Assembly: GCA_902784565.1 (NCBI GenBank)
Contig: CACZVE010000023.1
Coordinates: 1 to 43,813 of the forward strand
Direction of reading: 5' to 3'
DNA from: an uncultured Prevotellaceae bacterium
GTDB lineage: Bacteria > Bacteroidota > Bacteroidia > Bacteroidales > Bacteroidaceae
DNA length: 43,813 nt
This document shows positions 32,794 through 41,521 of the stretch, in pieces (position 1 is the first letter of the stretch; each line of letters starts with the position of its first letter). Position numbers and translations under genes: made by a program. The notes beneath the pieces were generated by a model that was not told the DNA's origin, did no database searches, and saw only the letters and a list, made by a program, of their open reading frames with translations.

Positions 32794-34989
32794 ATGGGAA
32801 AGAAAAAAGGTGGAAAACGGTTAGGGAAGAAGCAGGTCAGCGAACTGCTGCAGAACCTCTTCCAGCATAATCCGAACGAGACCTTCTCGTTCAAGCAGAT
32901 CTTCAAGGCACTGAAACTTGACACGCATCCATTGAAGATGCTCGCCATCGACGTGATGGAGGAGATGGCATGGGATGATTTCCTCTCGAAAGTCAGCGAC
33001 AACTCCTATCGTCTGAACATGAAGACCCAGGTACAGGAGGGCGTGTTCCGTCGCAAAGCCTCTGGGCGCAACTCGTTCCTGCCCGACGATGGCGGTACAC
33101 CGGTTTTCGTGGCTGAGCGTAATTCCATGTCGGCGATGGATGGCGACAGGGTAAAGGTCTCTTATATGGCCCGTCGCGACAAGCATATCAAGGAGGCGAT
33201 GGTCATCGAGATTGTCCGTCGGGCTCATGACCAGATTGTCGGTAAACTCCGTGTGGAGAAGGACTTCGCTTTCCTCATTCCGCAGGATAATACTTTTGTG
33301 CATGACATCATCATCCCGAAGCGAAAACTGAAAGGTGGGAAGACGGATGACAAGGCCGTCGTGAAGGTGGTGCAGTGGCCGGATGCTGAACATAAGAACA
33401 TCATCGGCTCCGTTGTCGATATCCTCGGAAAGACCGGGGAGAACAATGCTGAGATGCATGCCATTCTGGCCCAGTACAACCTGCCGTATAAGTATCCGAA
33501 GAATGTGGAGGAGGCGGCTGAGAAGATCAATGCCACCATCACGCCGCAGGAGATTGCCCGCCGCGAGGACTTCCGAGAGGTCTTCACCTGTACTATCGAC
33601 CCGAAGGATGCCAAGGACTTCGACGATGCCCTCAGTATCCGAAGCCTTGACGGGGGCTTGTGGGAAGTAGGTGTGCACATCGCTGATGTCAGCCACTACG
33701 TGAAGGAAGGCTCTACCATCGACAAGGAGGCCTACAATCGTGCCACGAGCATCTACCTCGTCGACCGCACCATTCCGATGCTGCCGGAACGCCTCTGTAA
33801 CTTCATCTGTTCCCTGCGTCCCGATGAGGAGAAACTTTGTTATAGTGTTATCTTCCAACTCGACGATGAAGCCACTGTGAAGAAATGGCATCTGGCCCAC
33901 ACCGTCATCAAGAGTAATCGCCGCTATGCTTATGAGGAAGTGCAACAACTATTGGAGGATAATGGTGTGAAGGACGGCACGGGTGAACCCGCACCTCCTG
34001 CCACGAAGAAGAATCCTTACAAGGGCGAATATGCCAATGAACTCATCAAACTCGATGCTCTCGCCAAGAAACTCCGTGCCGCCCGTTTCAAGAACGGCTC
34101 CGTGAAGTTCGACCGCGAGGAACTGCATTTTGACATCGATGAGAAGGGCAAGCCCGTGAAGGCGTACTTCAAGGTGTCGAAGGATGCCAATAAACTCATC
34201 GAGGAGTTCATGTTGCTGGCAAACCGTACGGTGGCTGAATCGATAGGTCGTGTGAAGAAGGGACAGAAAGCGAAAACGCTGCCCTACCGTGTCCACGACC
34301 AACCGGATCCTCAGAAATTGGAGAATCTGCGGCAGTTCGTCTCGAAGTTCGGTTATAAGGTGAAGACCAGCGGGACGAAGGGCGCCATCACTAAGTCGCT
34401 GAATGCCCTGATGGCGGATGCCGAGGGTACCCGTGAACAGAACGCCATTGAAACCGTCGCCCTGCGGGCGATGATGAAGGCGAAGTACAGTGTGCATAAC
34501 ATCGGGCACTATGGTCTGGCCTTCGACTACTATACGCATTTCACCTCGCCTATCCGTCGTTATCCGGATATGATGGTACACCGTCTGCTGACGAAATACC
34601 AGGACGGTGCCCGTTCGGCCAACAAAGATAAGTACGAGGAGTTCTGTGAGCATTGCTCTGACATGGAACAGGTGTCGCAGAATGCGGAGCGCGACAGTAT
34701 CAAGTACAAGATGGTGGAGTTTATGGAGGACAAGATCGGCAACACCTATGATGCTCATATCTCCGGTCTCACCTCCTACGGTATCTATGCGCAGATCGAT
34801 GAGAACCACTGTGAGGGCATGATTCCCATCCGTGACCTCGGCAACGACTACTACGATTTCGACGAGAAGAACTTCGTTATCGTAGGTCGTCGTCACCACA
34901 CGAAGTACCAACTCGGTGATCCCATTCGCATTCAGGTGGCCCGTGCCAATACCGAGCGCAAACAACTCGACTTCACCCTCGCCGAATAA
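32794..34989 (+). CDS. rnr: Ribonuclease R
   Basis: 731 residues, normal length. 3'-5' exoribonuclease that degrades structured RNA. A Lys-rich N-terminus leads to a winged-helix segment (ETFSFKQIFKALKLDTHPLK), two cold-shock domains (FLPDDGGTPVFVAERN; DFAFLIPQDNTFVHDIIIP), and the RNB catalytic domain with TIDPKDAKDFDDALSI (the Asp cluster that binds Mg) and HIADVSHYVKEGS, YNRATSIYLVDRTIPMLPE, HFTSPIRRYPDMMVHRLL. A C-terminal S1 domain (DAHISGLTSYGIYAQIDENH) completes it. It is divergent from the epimerase gene. Confidence 0.96.
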   Translation: MGKKKGGKRLGKKQVSELLQNLFQHNPNETFSFKQIFKALKLDTHPLKMLAIDVMEEMAWDDFLSKVSDNSYRLNMKTQVQEGVFRRKASGRNSFLPDDGGTPVFVAERNSMSAMDGDRVKVSYMARRDKHIKEAMVIEIVRRAHDQIVGKLRVEKDFAFLIPQDNTFVHDIIIPKRKLKGGKTDDKAVVKVVQWPDAEHKNIIGSVVDILGKTGENNAEMHAILAQYNLPYKYPKNVEEAAEKINATITPQEIARREDFREVFTCTIDPKDAKDFDDALSIRSLDGGLWEVGVHIADVSHYVKEGSTIDKEAYNRATSIYLVDRTIPMLPERLCNFICSLRPDEEKLCYSVIFQLDDEATVKKWHLAHTVIKSNRRYAYEEVQQLLEDNGVKDGTGEPAPPATKKNPYKGEYANELIKLDALAKKLRAARFKNGSVKFDREELHFDIDEKGKPVKAYFKVSKDANKLIEEFMLLANRTVAESIGRVKKGQKAKTLPYRVHDQPDPQKLENLRQFVSKFGYKVKTSGTKGAITKSLNALMADAEGTREQNAIETVALRAMMKAKYSVHNIGHYGLAFDYYTHFTSPIRRYPDMMVHRLLTKYQDGARSANKDKYEEFCEHCSDMEQVSQNAERDSIKYKMVEFMEDKIGNTYDAHISGLTSYGIYAQIDENHCEGMIPIRDLGNDYYDFDEKNFVIVGRRHHTKYQLGDPIRIQVARANTERKQLDFTLAE

Positions 34990-35058
34990 CAAAATAAAAT
35001 CTTAATAAATGTAAAATCAGCCTTTGTGTCGATAAAAGGAGCCTATCTGACGAATTTG

Positions 35059-35090
35059 TTTGGACGGTAAAGATATTTTTCTTACCTTTG
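35059..35090 (+). promoter_or_regulatory. Promoter of the small histidine kinase gene
   Basis: TTTG (35059-35062) and TACCTTTG (35083-35090), 20 bp apart, a full match to the Bacteroidota consensus; the ATG follows 32 bases later. Confidence 0.75.
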
Positions 35091-35121
35091 CAGCACATTA
35101 ACAAATTTAATACAGATTTGA

Positions 35122-35904
35122 ATGTTAAGACTGATTGATCAACGAACGCTGAACCTCACTTTGAGCGAGATGTCAGGGCTTCGGAAATCGAAAAAAGGGA
35201 AAGATATCGAAGATATTTTCCTTGACAATGTGAGTCATGAGATAAGAACACCTTTGAATGTCATCATTGGATTGAACGACCTGCTCAACGGTGTAGCCGG
35301 ACAACACATGGAGGAAGACGAGAAACTGATATTGAAGGAACATATCCACAAGAATGCAGACCGTCTGCTGACAGTGATGGACGATATCCTCGACCTCTCA
35401 CGGATGGAAAAGGGGACATTGCCGCTACACAAGACGGTAGTGAGCCTGATGGAGATTTGTTTTAAGGCTCGTGAAAGTGTGAAACACCTTGTGCGCAGCA
35501 ATGTTAAATTGCTGCATGAATATCCGATAACTTTAAAAGACACGTTAATATATACAGACGCGAGGCGGCTGGAACAGGTATTGCATAATTTCCTGGAAAA
35601 CGCCTGCCGACACACTTACAATGGCACCATTACCCTTCGTGTGAAAGAATGCCAGAACAATGAGACGAAGCAACCGATGTTGCAGATTCGTGTAGATGAT
35701 ACGGGTGTGGGTGTGCCTCGTGAACAGCGTGACCTGCTGTTTTTGCCGTTCCGGAAGGTGGATGGCAAGTCGGAAGGTCTGGGCATGGGGCTGGCCATCT
35801 GTAAGAAGATTGCCATAATGCTAGGTGGAAGAACGTACTATGATGAATACACAAAAGAATGCGGTTCGAGTTTCGTGCTCGAAATGCCATTCGACAAGGT
35901 GTGA
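35122..35904 (+). CDS. Small soluble sensor-less histidine kinase
   Basis: 260 residues with no membrane helix or recognisable sensor. Kinase boxes are complete: H box NVSHEIRTPLNVIIGLNDLL (His near residue 40), N box LEQVLHNFLENACRHT, G1 DDTGVGVPREQ, F box LFLPFRKVD, G2 EGLGMGLAICKKIAIMLGG. The opening 30 residues (LRLIDQRTLNLTLSEMSGLRKSKK) look like a short helical lead, as in the C-terminal half of the larger HisKA kinases of this phylum. No response regulator is adjacent; it is an orphan with its own promoter and terminator. It may sense a cytoplasmic partner or be a remnant of a larger kinase. Confidence 0.88.
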   Translation: MLRLIDQRTLNLTLSEMSGLRKSKKGKDIEDIFLDNVSHEIRTPLNVIIGLNDLLNGVAGQHMEEDEKLILKEHIHKNADRLLTVMDDILDLSRMEKGTLPLHKTVVSLMEICFKARESVKHLVRSNVKLLHEYPITLKDTLIYTDARRLEQVLHNFLENACRHTYNGTITLRVKECQNNETKQPMLQIRVDDTGVGVPREQRDLLFLPFRKVDGKSEGLGMGLAICKKIAIMLGGRTYYDEYTKECGSSFVLEMPFDKV

Positions 35905-35933
35905 CTCGGGAGAGTCACACCTTGATTTTTATT
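35896..35933 (+). terminator. Terminator overlapping the kinase stop codon
   Basis: A perfect 12-bp stem (AAGGTGTGACTC with GAGTCACACCTT), GGGA loop, then GATTTTTATT. The stop codon TGA at 35902-35904 is within the 5' arm. Confidence 0.85.
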
Positions 35934-35985
35934 GGGTAATGGAAAAAAGAATTCCCGAAAATTTCCGTAATATAGAAATTCTTCC

Positions 35986-35993
35986 TATCTTTG
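35986..35993 (+). promoter_or_regulatory. -7 box of the hemolysin III gene (near-leaderless)
   Basis: TATCTTTG, with the ATG at 36001 only 7 bases after the box; a weak TTTC lies at the -33 position (35962-35965). The transcript probably starts at or a few bases before the start codon. Confidence 0.55.
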
Positions 35994-36000
35994 CGGCCAA

Positions 36001-36693
36001 ATGGCGATTCGTTACACGAAAAAAGAGGAGATATGGAATGCTTCGTCGCATGGCGGAGGTATCTTGTTGGGGGTGGTGATGGGTATCATCTTCCTCGTGT
36101 GGTGCTTCCAGAGCGACAACAACTGGGCGAGGGTGGGAGTGATTCTCTATCTCTTCGGCATGTTGGGTTCGTATGTGGCCTCGACACTCTATCATGCCTT
36201 GCCGGCATACGAGCGATACAAGACAAGTGGTTTGCTGGGCCACCGTTCCAAATGGAAGGAGCGGTTGCGTAAGTGGGATCATGCCGCCATCTATTGGCAC
36301 ATCGCTGGTTCCTATTCTCCTCTGACGCTGATTGCTCTTCGTGAACAAGGCTATTGGGGCTGGAGTCTCTTTTCTTTTGTTTGGCTTTGTGCGATTGCGG
36401 GAACCATCGTCAGTTTCGTCCGTCTGAAGGAGCATTCGAATTTAGAGACCTTCTGTTTTATCGGCATGGGACTGAGTGTGCTGGTGGCTTTCAAACCACT
36501 GATGGACTCTGTCTCGGCAGCGGCCGTTATCTGGCTGATTGCCGAGGGAGTATGTTACATCACGGGAGCAGTCTTTTACTCACTGAATAAGAAAAAATAC
36601 ATGCATTCCGTGTTCCATTTCTTTGTCCTCGCAGGCAGTGCCTGTCATATCATCGCCGTCTGGGATGTGCTGGTGGAGCAACTTTCTCTTTAA
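36001..36693 (+). CDS. Hemolysin III (HlyIII/PAQR) family membrane protein
   Basis: 230 residues with seven predicted membrane helices. Family residues are ASSHGGGILLGVVMG near the start, GSYVASTLYHALP (Ser and His), RKWDHAAIYWHIAGSYSPL (Asp, His) and the late HSVFHFFVLAGSACHIIAVW with the two His that, with the others, form the zinc site of PAQR proteins. The cellular role in bacteria is not settled despite the name. It is a monocistronic gene between a terminator and the promoter of the CoA-transferase gene. Confidence 0.9.
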   Translation: MAIRYTKKEEIWNASSHGGGILLGVVMGIIFLVWCFQSDNNWARVGVILYLFGMLGSYVASTLYHALPAYERYKTSGLLGHRSKWKERLRKWDHAAIYWHIAGSYSPLTLIALREQGYWGWSLFSFVWLCAIAGTIVSFVRLKEHSNLETFCFIGMGLSVLVAFKPLMDSVSAAAVIWLIAEGVCYITGAVFYSLNKKKYMHSVFHFFVLAGSACHIIAVWDVLVEQLSL

Positions 36694-36697
36694 TTTA

Positions 36698-36729
36698 TTT
36701 GGCGGTTTGACTGAAAAACATTAATTTTG
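36698..36729 (+). promoter_or_regulatory. Promoter of the CoA-transferase gene
   Basis: TTTG (36698-36701) and TAATTTTG (36722-36729), 20 bp apart. The leader contains AATTTTGC/GCAAAATT as a small palindrome and then TGTAAATTGTAAATTGTC, a heptad repeat also found in the greA leader. Confidence 0.65.
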
Positions 36730-36770
36730 CACGCAAAATTTGTAAATTGTAAATTGTCAAAAAGTAAATT

Positions 36771-38273
36771 ATGTATGCACGTATGACTGCCGCAGAGGCT
36801 GCGGCACTGATTAAGAATGGCGACCATATCGCCATGAGTGGTTTCACACCAGCAGGTGTGGCCAAGGCAACAACCAAGGAGTTGGCAAAGATCGCTATCG
36901 CCGAACATGAGGCAGGACGCGAGTTTAAGGTGGCAATCTTCACTGGTGCCTCCACAGGACAGAGTACCGATGGTGACCTGGCAAACGCCCAGGCTATTCT
37001 CTACCGTGCTCCCTACACCACGAACCCAGATTTCCGCAAACATGTGAATGCAGGTGAAATTCCTTACAACGACCTACATCTGAGTCACATGGCACAGGAA
37101 CTGCGTTATGGCTTCTATGGCGATGTGGACTGGGCTATCCTCGAGGTGTGCGACATCGAGGAAGTCGGTAATGACTATCGGGTATACCTGACTGCTGCTG
37201 GTGGTATCTCTCCGACGGCTGCCCGTCTGGCCAAGCATGTCATCTTGGAGTTGAACAGTTTCCACAACCCCAATGCAAAGTATATCCACGACGTTTACGA
37301 GCCGTTGGATCCCCCATATCGTAAACCCATCCCCATCTTCAACGTGAGCGACCGCATCGGTGTTCCGTACGTTACAATTCCGAAAGAAAAGGTGGTGGGA
37401 GTCGTGGAGTGTAATATCCCCGATGAGGCTCGTGCCTTCAAGGACAGCGATCCGGTGACGGATAAGATTGGTTATCTGACGGCTGAGTTCCTGGTTGACG
37501 AACTGCACAAGGGCCGTATCCCCAAAGAGTTCCTGCCCCTGCAGAGTGGTGTAGGTTCCACGGCTAATGCCATCTTAGGCGCTCTGGGTCACGACAAGCA
37601 TGTGCCCGACTTCAATATCTACACTGAGGTATTGCAGGACGCTGTTGTAGGCATGATGCTGGAAGGTCGTGTGAAGGATGCCTCGGCTTGTTCACTGACC
37701 GTTTCAAACGAGTGTCTGAAGCAGGTCTATGACAATATGGACTATTTTAAGGATCACCTGACATTGCGCCAGAGTGAGATATCGAACCATCCTGCTGTGA
37801 TTCGTCGTCTGGGTGTCATTGCTATCAATACTGCCATCGAGGTGGATATCTACGGTAATGCCAACTCCACCCATATCAGCGGTACAAAGATGATGAACGG
37901 TATCGGTGGTTCGGGTGATTTCATCCGTAACGCGTACCTTTCTATATTTACATGTCCTTCCGTGGCCAAGGGCGGCTGTATCTCCAGCGTCGTACCTTTC
38001 GTGACCCATCAGGACTCTTCGGAGCACGACGTAAACGTCATTGTGACGGAACAGGGTGTGGCAGACCTGCGCGGCAAGAGTCCGATGCAGCGTGCGCAGA
38101 CCATCATCGAGAACTGTGCACATCCCGACTACAAGCAACTGCTTTGGGACTACCTGAAACTCGGCACAGGTGGACATACGCACCACTGCCTCACCGCCGC
38201 CTTCGCCATGCACGACACACTGGCTCGCAAGGGCGACATGAAGTTGACGGACTTTTCGGAATACATTAAATAA
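36771..38273 (+). CDS. Acetyl-CoA hydrolase/transferase family (succinate-type CoA-transferase)
   Basis: 500 residues. Family features: MSGFTPAGVAKATTKELAK at the N-terminus, VAIFTGASTGQSTDG, GRIPKEFLPLQSGVGSTANAIL, FNIYTEVLQDAVVGMM with the Glu that forms the enzyme-CoA thioester (about residue 285), GIGGSGDFIRNAYLSIF and VIVTEQGVADLRGKSPMQRA. Members exchange CoA between acetate, succinate or propionate; in succinate/propionate-forming Prevotella such an enzyme would fit acetate or propionate formation. The 'PLQSGVGSTANAIL' and C-terminal 'GTGGHTHHCL' segments match the acetyl-CoA:succinate type. The exact acyl pair is inferred. Confidence 0.88.
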   Translation: MYARMTAAEAAALIKNGDHIAMSGFTPAGVAKATTKELAKIAIAEHEAGREFKVAIFTGASTGQSTDGDLANAQAILYRAPYTTNPDFRKHVNAGEIPYNDLHLSHMAQELRYGFYGDVDWAILEVCDIEEVGNDYRVYLTAAGGISPTAARLAKHVILELNSFHNPNAKYIHDVYEPLDPPYRKPIPIFNVSDRIGVPYVTIPKEKVVGVVECNIPDEARAFKDSDPVTDKIGYLTAEFLVDELHKGRIPKEFLPLQSGVGSTANAILGALGHDKHVPDFNIYTEVLQDAVVGMMLEGRVKDASACSLTVSNECLKQVYDNMDYFKDHLTLRQSEISNHPAVIRRLGVIAINTAIEVDIYGNANSTHISGTKMMNGIGGSGDFIRNAYLSIFTCPSVAKGGCISSVVPFVTHQDSSEHDVNVIVTEQGVADLRGKSPMQRAQTIIENCAHPDYKQLLWDYLKLGTGGHTHHCLTAAFAMHDTLARKGDMKLTDFSEYIK

Positions 38274-38283
38274 CGATTACGTA

Positions 38284-38308
38284 TGGGGTGCTCTATGTGG
38301 GCACCCCA
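38284..38308 (+). other. Hairpin between the CoA-transferase and the phosphatase-kinase gene
   Basis: TGGGGTGC and GCACCCCA pair around an about 9-base loop, 11 bases after the CoA-transferase stop and 8 bases before ATG 38316. There is no T run. It could stabilise the upstream mRNA end or cover the start site of the next gene. It overlaps the alternative starts 38283 and 38295, which argues for 38316. Confidence 0.5.
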
Positions 38309-38315
38309 CTTCGGT

Positions 38316-40490
38316 ATGAAACTAAAAACCAACACCAGTTTGACTATCATCATTGCAGCAGCCATTCTGTTGCAAATGATATCCGCTGTGCAGTATTACT
38401 ACACGCGGAGTCTGCTGGCTGATGAACTGGAGAAGCGGGCTGAGTCGGAATTGACCACGAAGGCTGTCGTTGTCAAGAATGCCCTGGATATGTCTGAGAA
38501 TTCGCTGAGGGGACATCTCTGGGATCTGAAACGGAACTTAGCCACTCCAGACTCCTTGGATGAAGTGATGGGATGGGTGCTCAGGTCTCATCCTAATCTG
38601 ACGGGCTGTTGGGTGGCTTTCGTGCCAAATTATTATCCGGAAAAGGGAAGGCTCTTTGAACCTTATTCCTGGTGGGAGCAAGGGGAGATAAAGAATACAG
38701 AAATTTCGTCTATTGGCCGTGACTATACCCAAAACAAATATTATAAGGCTGTCTGTGAGACAGGAGTTCCGATGTGGACGGATGCCTACCGCGATACCGT
38801 TACGGGTATGAAAATGGTGACTTATATCCTCCCCATTTATGACAATGGAAATCGTCTGGTGGCGATGTTCGGTCTTGATGTATCTACGACCTTGCTTGGC
38901 GATACGCTGAATTACAGACATGTCTATCCGTCGTCGTATGACATTCTGCTGTCGAAGGAGGGAGAATTGTTGGCAGGTCCGGATTCAGGACTTGTGAAAC
39001 GTAGCAATGTGGAGAATGTTGTTAGCATCATCAATGATAGCACCGTTGTCAAGACGAGGAGCAAGGACGGAAGGTGTCACGTCGCCACGTTCTATGATGA
39101 TGACGACCATGAGAAGGGCTATGTCTATTATGCATCCTTCAAAGGAACACCATCCTGGCAGATTGCCGTTGTCTGTTATGACAAAGAGGCTTTTGGCAAG
39201 TTGAGGAAGATGCGCTTGTTCATCGGTTTGCTAATGCTATTAGGTCTTCTGGTTTTAGGACTGATCATCAGTCGTTTTGCCAAGAATGACCGTAGACTTC
39301 AGAAGGTGAAGTTGGAGCAGGAGCGGATTGGGAGTGAACTGCGCATTGCGAGGAATATCCAGATGCAGATGTTGCCCAAGACCTTCCCGCCCTATCCGGA
39401 ACGTCATGATATAGATATCTACGGCTCGTTGGCTCCAGCCAAAGAGGTTGGTGGTGACCTCTTCGACTTTTTCCTCCGTGATGAAAAACTGTTCTTTTGC
39501 ATTGGTGATGTCAGTGGCAAGGGTGTCCCTTCTGCGATGGTGATGGCGGTCGTGCATTCGTTGTTCCGTTCGGCCTCGGCTCATGAAAATAATCCGTCGC
39601 GTATTTTGCGTCATCTTAATGAGATGGCATGCGAACGCAATGAGTCGAATATGTTTGTCACCCTGTTCATTGGTGTACTCGACTTGCCTACAGGTCGTCT
39701 GCGCTATAGTAATGCCGGACACGACCATCCCATGCTTGTGGGCGAGACGGTAACAGAACTGCCCGCAAAGGCTAATCTGCCCATTGGACTCTTTGTCGAT
39801 ACTACATACGAGATGCAGGAGTATCTGTTGCCGCCCATGACCACTGTCTTCCTTTATACAGACGGTCTGACAGAGGCAAAGAACAATACTCATAAACTGT
39901 TCGGACTGGCAAACGTACAGAAGTCCTTAAATGTTAACAGGACCCTAGAGCCTCAGGAATTGTTGCTGCAGATGAAAGCAGAGGTGAATCGGTTCGTGGA
40001 GGATGCCGAACAGAGCGATGACCTGACAATGCTTGCCATCCGTTATACACCGAAACAGGAAAAGACAGTGTTCAGTGAGACGTTGACACTGAAGAACAAT
40101 CCCCGTCAGGTCAGTCTGCTGAGCAACTTTGTGAAAGAAGTATTGGGACGTTGGGATATAGAGTCGAAGCAAGCCAAGGAAATCAGACTTGCCGTAGAGG
40201 AGGCTGTGGTGAATGTGATAGACTACGCCTATCCCATAGGTGAAGAGGGAGATGTCACTGTCAATGCCTGTTCTGATGGTCATCAGGTGAAATTCATCAT
40301 CAGTGATACTGGTACCCCCTTCGACCCGACGGAAATAAATCAGGCCGATATCACGCTGTCAATCGAAGAACGTCCGATAGGTGGATTAGGCTTCCATCTG
40401 GTCAGACAGTTGGTGGATAGCATCAATTATGAGCGTTTGGATGGCAAGAATATCCTCACGCTAAGGAAGAGAATAGTGAAAAGTGAATAA
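38316..40490 (+). CDS. Cache sensor - SpoIIE/PP2C phosphatase - RsbW-like kinase fusion
   Basis: 724 residues from ATG 38316 (MKLKTNTSLTIIIAAAILLQ). Order: membrane helix; Cache-type periplasmic sensor (about 30-290: GCWVAFVPNYYPEKGRLFEP, QNKYYKAVCETGVPMWTDAY, VTYILPIYDNGNRLVAMFGL); membrane helix (LFIGLLMLLGLLVLGLIISR); coiled coil; SpoIIE phosphatase (EVGGDLFDFF, IGDVSGKGVPSAMVM, NAGHDHPMLV, LYTDGLTEAKN, QSDDLTMLAIR); then an RsbW/SpoIIAB-type ATPase domain (VRLAVEEAV-like N box RLAVEEAVVNVIDYAY, G1 SDTGTPFDP, G2 GGLGFHLVRQLVD). One protein can thus in principle both phosphorylate and dephosphorylate a STAS partner; that partner is encoded 16 bases downstream. The Cache input is shared with the phosphatase at 25201. 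Confidence 0.93.
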   Translation: MKLKTNTSLTIIIAAAILLQMISAVQYYYTRSLLADELEKRAESELTTKAVVVKNALDMSENSLRGHLWDLKRNLATPDSLDEVMGWVLRSHPNLTGCWVAFVPNYYPEKGRLFEPYSWWEQGEIKNTEISSIGRDYTQNKYYKAVCETGVPMWTDAYRDTVTGMKMVTYILPIYDNGNRLVAMFGLDVSTTLLGDTLNYRHVYPSSYDILLSKEGELLAGPDSGLVKRSNVENVVSIINDSTVVKTRSKDGRCHVATFYDDDDHEKGYVYYASFKGTPSWQIAVVCYDKEAFGKLRKMRLFIGLLMLLGLLVLGLIISRFAKNDRRLQKVKLEQERIGSELRIARNIQMQMLPKTFPPYPERHDIDIYGSLAPAKEVGGDLFDFFLRDEKLFFCIGDVSGKGVPSAMVMAVVHSLFRSASAHENNPSRILRHLNEMACERNESNMFVTLFIGVLDLPTGRLRYSNAGHDHPMLVGETVTELPAKANLPIGLFVDTTYEMQEYLLPPMTTVFLYTDGLTEAKNNTHKLFGLANVQKSLNVNRTLEPQELLLQMKAEVNRFVEDAEQSDDLTMLAIRYTPKQEKTVFSETLTLKNNPRQVSLLSNFVKEVLGRWDIESKQAKEIRLAVEEAVVNVIDYAYPIGEEGDVTVNACSDGHQVKFIISDTGTPFDPTEINQADITLSIEERPIGGLGFHLVRQLVDSINYERLDGKNILTLRKRIVKSE

Positions 40491-40506
40491 TTAATATTGA
40501 ATTGTT

Positions 40507-40809
40507 ATGAAGACTAAAATTGAAGAGATTGATGGCAAGTTTATTGTCACGTTAGAAGGAGAAATGGATACCGCTGCTGCCGAGGAGGCTGAGAAGGAAT
40601 TGAAAGCGCTTTATAAAAGTGAAGGGAAGGATGTGATCATAGAGTGCGGCGGACTGGAGTATATCGCATCCAGTGGTCTGCGCATTCTCATTCTCATCCT
40701 GAAAGGTGCGAAGGCCAACGGAAGCAAGGTTACTCTGAAGAATGTTAACGACGACATTATGGACGTTTTCAAACTCACAGGGTTTACAACCCTTTTCGAC
40801 TTTGAATGA
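40507..40809 (+). CDS. STAS-domain anti-anti-sigma factor
   Basis: 100 residues. A single STAS domain of the SpoIIAA/RsbV type: FIVTLEGEMDTAAAEEAEKE, DVIIECGGLEYIASSGLRIL and VTLKNVNDDIMDVFKLTGF. The Ser of the SSGLR loop (near residue 58) is the site phosphorylated by RsbW-like kinases. The gene lies 16 bases after the phosphatase-kinase fusion and is the natural switch partner for it, for the phosphatase at 25201 and for the kinase domain on the MATE protein at 41522. The unphosphorylated form normally releases the kinase's client. Confidence 0.93.
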   Translation: MKTKIEEIDGKFIVTLEGEMDTAAAEEAEKELKALYKSEGKDVIIECGGLEYIASSGLRILILILKGAKANGSKVTLKNVNDDIMDVFKLTGFTTLFDFE

Positions 40810-40819
40810 TGTTCTGGTC

Positions 40820-40856
40820 CTATATCCGCATTAGTCGGATGTAGTGATGTTTTCTT
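40820..40856 (+). terminator. Terminator after the STAS gene
   Basis: CTATATCCG and CGGATGTAG form a 9-bp stem (one T-G pair) with a 7-base loop, followed by TGATGTTTTCTTT. It overlaps the last codons and stop of the convergent AraC-type gene. Confidence 0.55.
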
Positions 40857-41403
40857 TGCCAGATTCGATGATCTGGCGGAACTCATGGGGTGTCATACCA
40901 AGGGCATCCTGAAACTTTCTATTGAAAGTGCGGATGACGGAAAAGCCTGCCTGTTGAGCGCATGCAGCAATGCCCCACATGGGTTGGCTTTGTATGTAGA
41001 ACATGGAACGCAGTAACCGCAGATAGTCCAGATAGTCATCAGCGGTTTTATGGATGTTCGAGCGGCGGAACAGTTCAATCAGACGTGTCTGTGAGGTTCC
41101 TATGAACTCAGCCAGTTCCTTTAGTCCGAAGTCTGGGTTCTCGTGAGGCAGTTCTTCCTCCAGACGTGTCTCTATGAGAGCCATTAACTCATCATCGTCA
41201 CGTAAGTCGGCGTGGCGTATCAGTTCCTTGTGGCGTATAACGAGTTCCTTGAGCATCTGTATACGGCGTTTCACGTCGTAATAGGCATCAATCTGTTGTC
41301 CCAACTGCATGTTGCGGTTAATCAAGTCGACGTTGGCCTTCTGCAATACCTCTACCTGATGTCGCAGTTGCCCTATCTGCTGTTCATATTCTTTCTGATT
41401 CAT
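40831..41403 (-). CDS. AraC-type transcriptional regulator with N-terminal coiled coil
   Basis: 190 residues. The N-terminal 60 form a coiled coil (EYEQQIGQLRHQVEVLQKAN ... YYDVKRRIQMLKELVIRH). The C-terminal 100 are an AraC DNA-binding domain with two helix-turn-helix units: LKELAEFIGTSQTRLIELFR and IAACAQQAGFSVIRTFNRKF, then ALGMTPHEFRQ. No effector-binding domain and no receiver is present, so it needs another input, possibly protein-protein contact through the coiled coil. It is convergent with the STAS gene and divergent from the MATE-kinase gene, so it is a candidate regulator of the latter. Confidence 0.88.
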   Translation of the reverse strand: MNQKEYEQQIGQLRHQVEVLQKANVDLINRNMQLGQQIDAYYDVKRRIQMLKELVIRHKELIRHADLRDDDELMALIETRLEEELPHENPDFGLKELAEFIGTSQTRLIELFRRSNIHKTADDYLDYLRLLRSMFYIQSQPMWGIAACAQQAGFSVIRTFNRKFQDALGMTPHEFRQIIESGKENITTSD

Positions 41404-41427
41404 CTTACATGATTATTAATCTCGCTA

Positions 41428-41435
41428 CAAAGATA
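41428..41435 (-). promoter_or_regulatory. -7 box of the AraC-type gene
   Basis: Minus-strand TATCTTTG, 24 bases upstream of the ATG at 41403. The region between it and the opposite -7 box (41436-41487) is almost purely A/T and would hold the control sites of both genes. Confidence 0.55.
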
Positions 41436-41487
41436 AGAAAAAAGGTACAAAAAAAAGAAAAAACAATGAATTTTTTGTTATTTTTTG

Positions 41488-41495
41488 TATCTTTG
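41488..41495 (+). promoter_or_regulatory. -7 box of the MATE-kinase operon
   Basis: TATCTTTG, 26 bases before the ATG at 41522; no -33 box at 20 bp is clear in the T-rich tract upstream. Confidence 0.55.
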
Positions 41496-41521
41496 TACCC
41501 AATTCCATAAATAAATAGGAA

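Noticed and set aside
33949-34992. 347-codon open frame on the minus strand
   Set aside because: It is a shadow of rnr; GC-rich third positions keep the opposite strand open.
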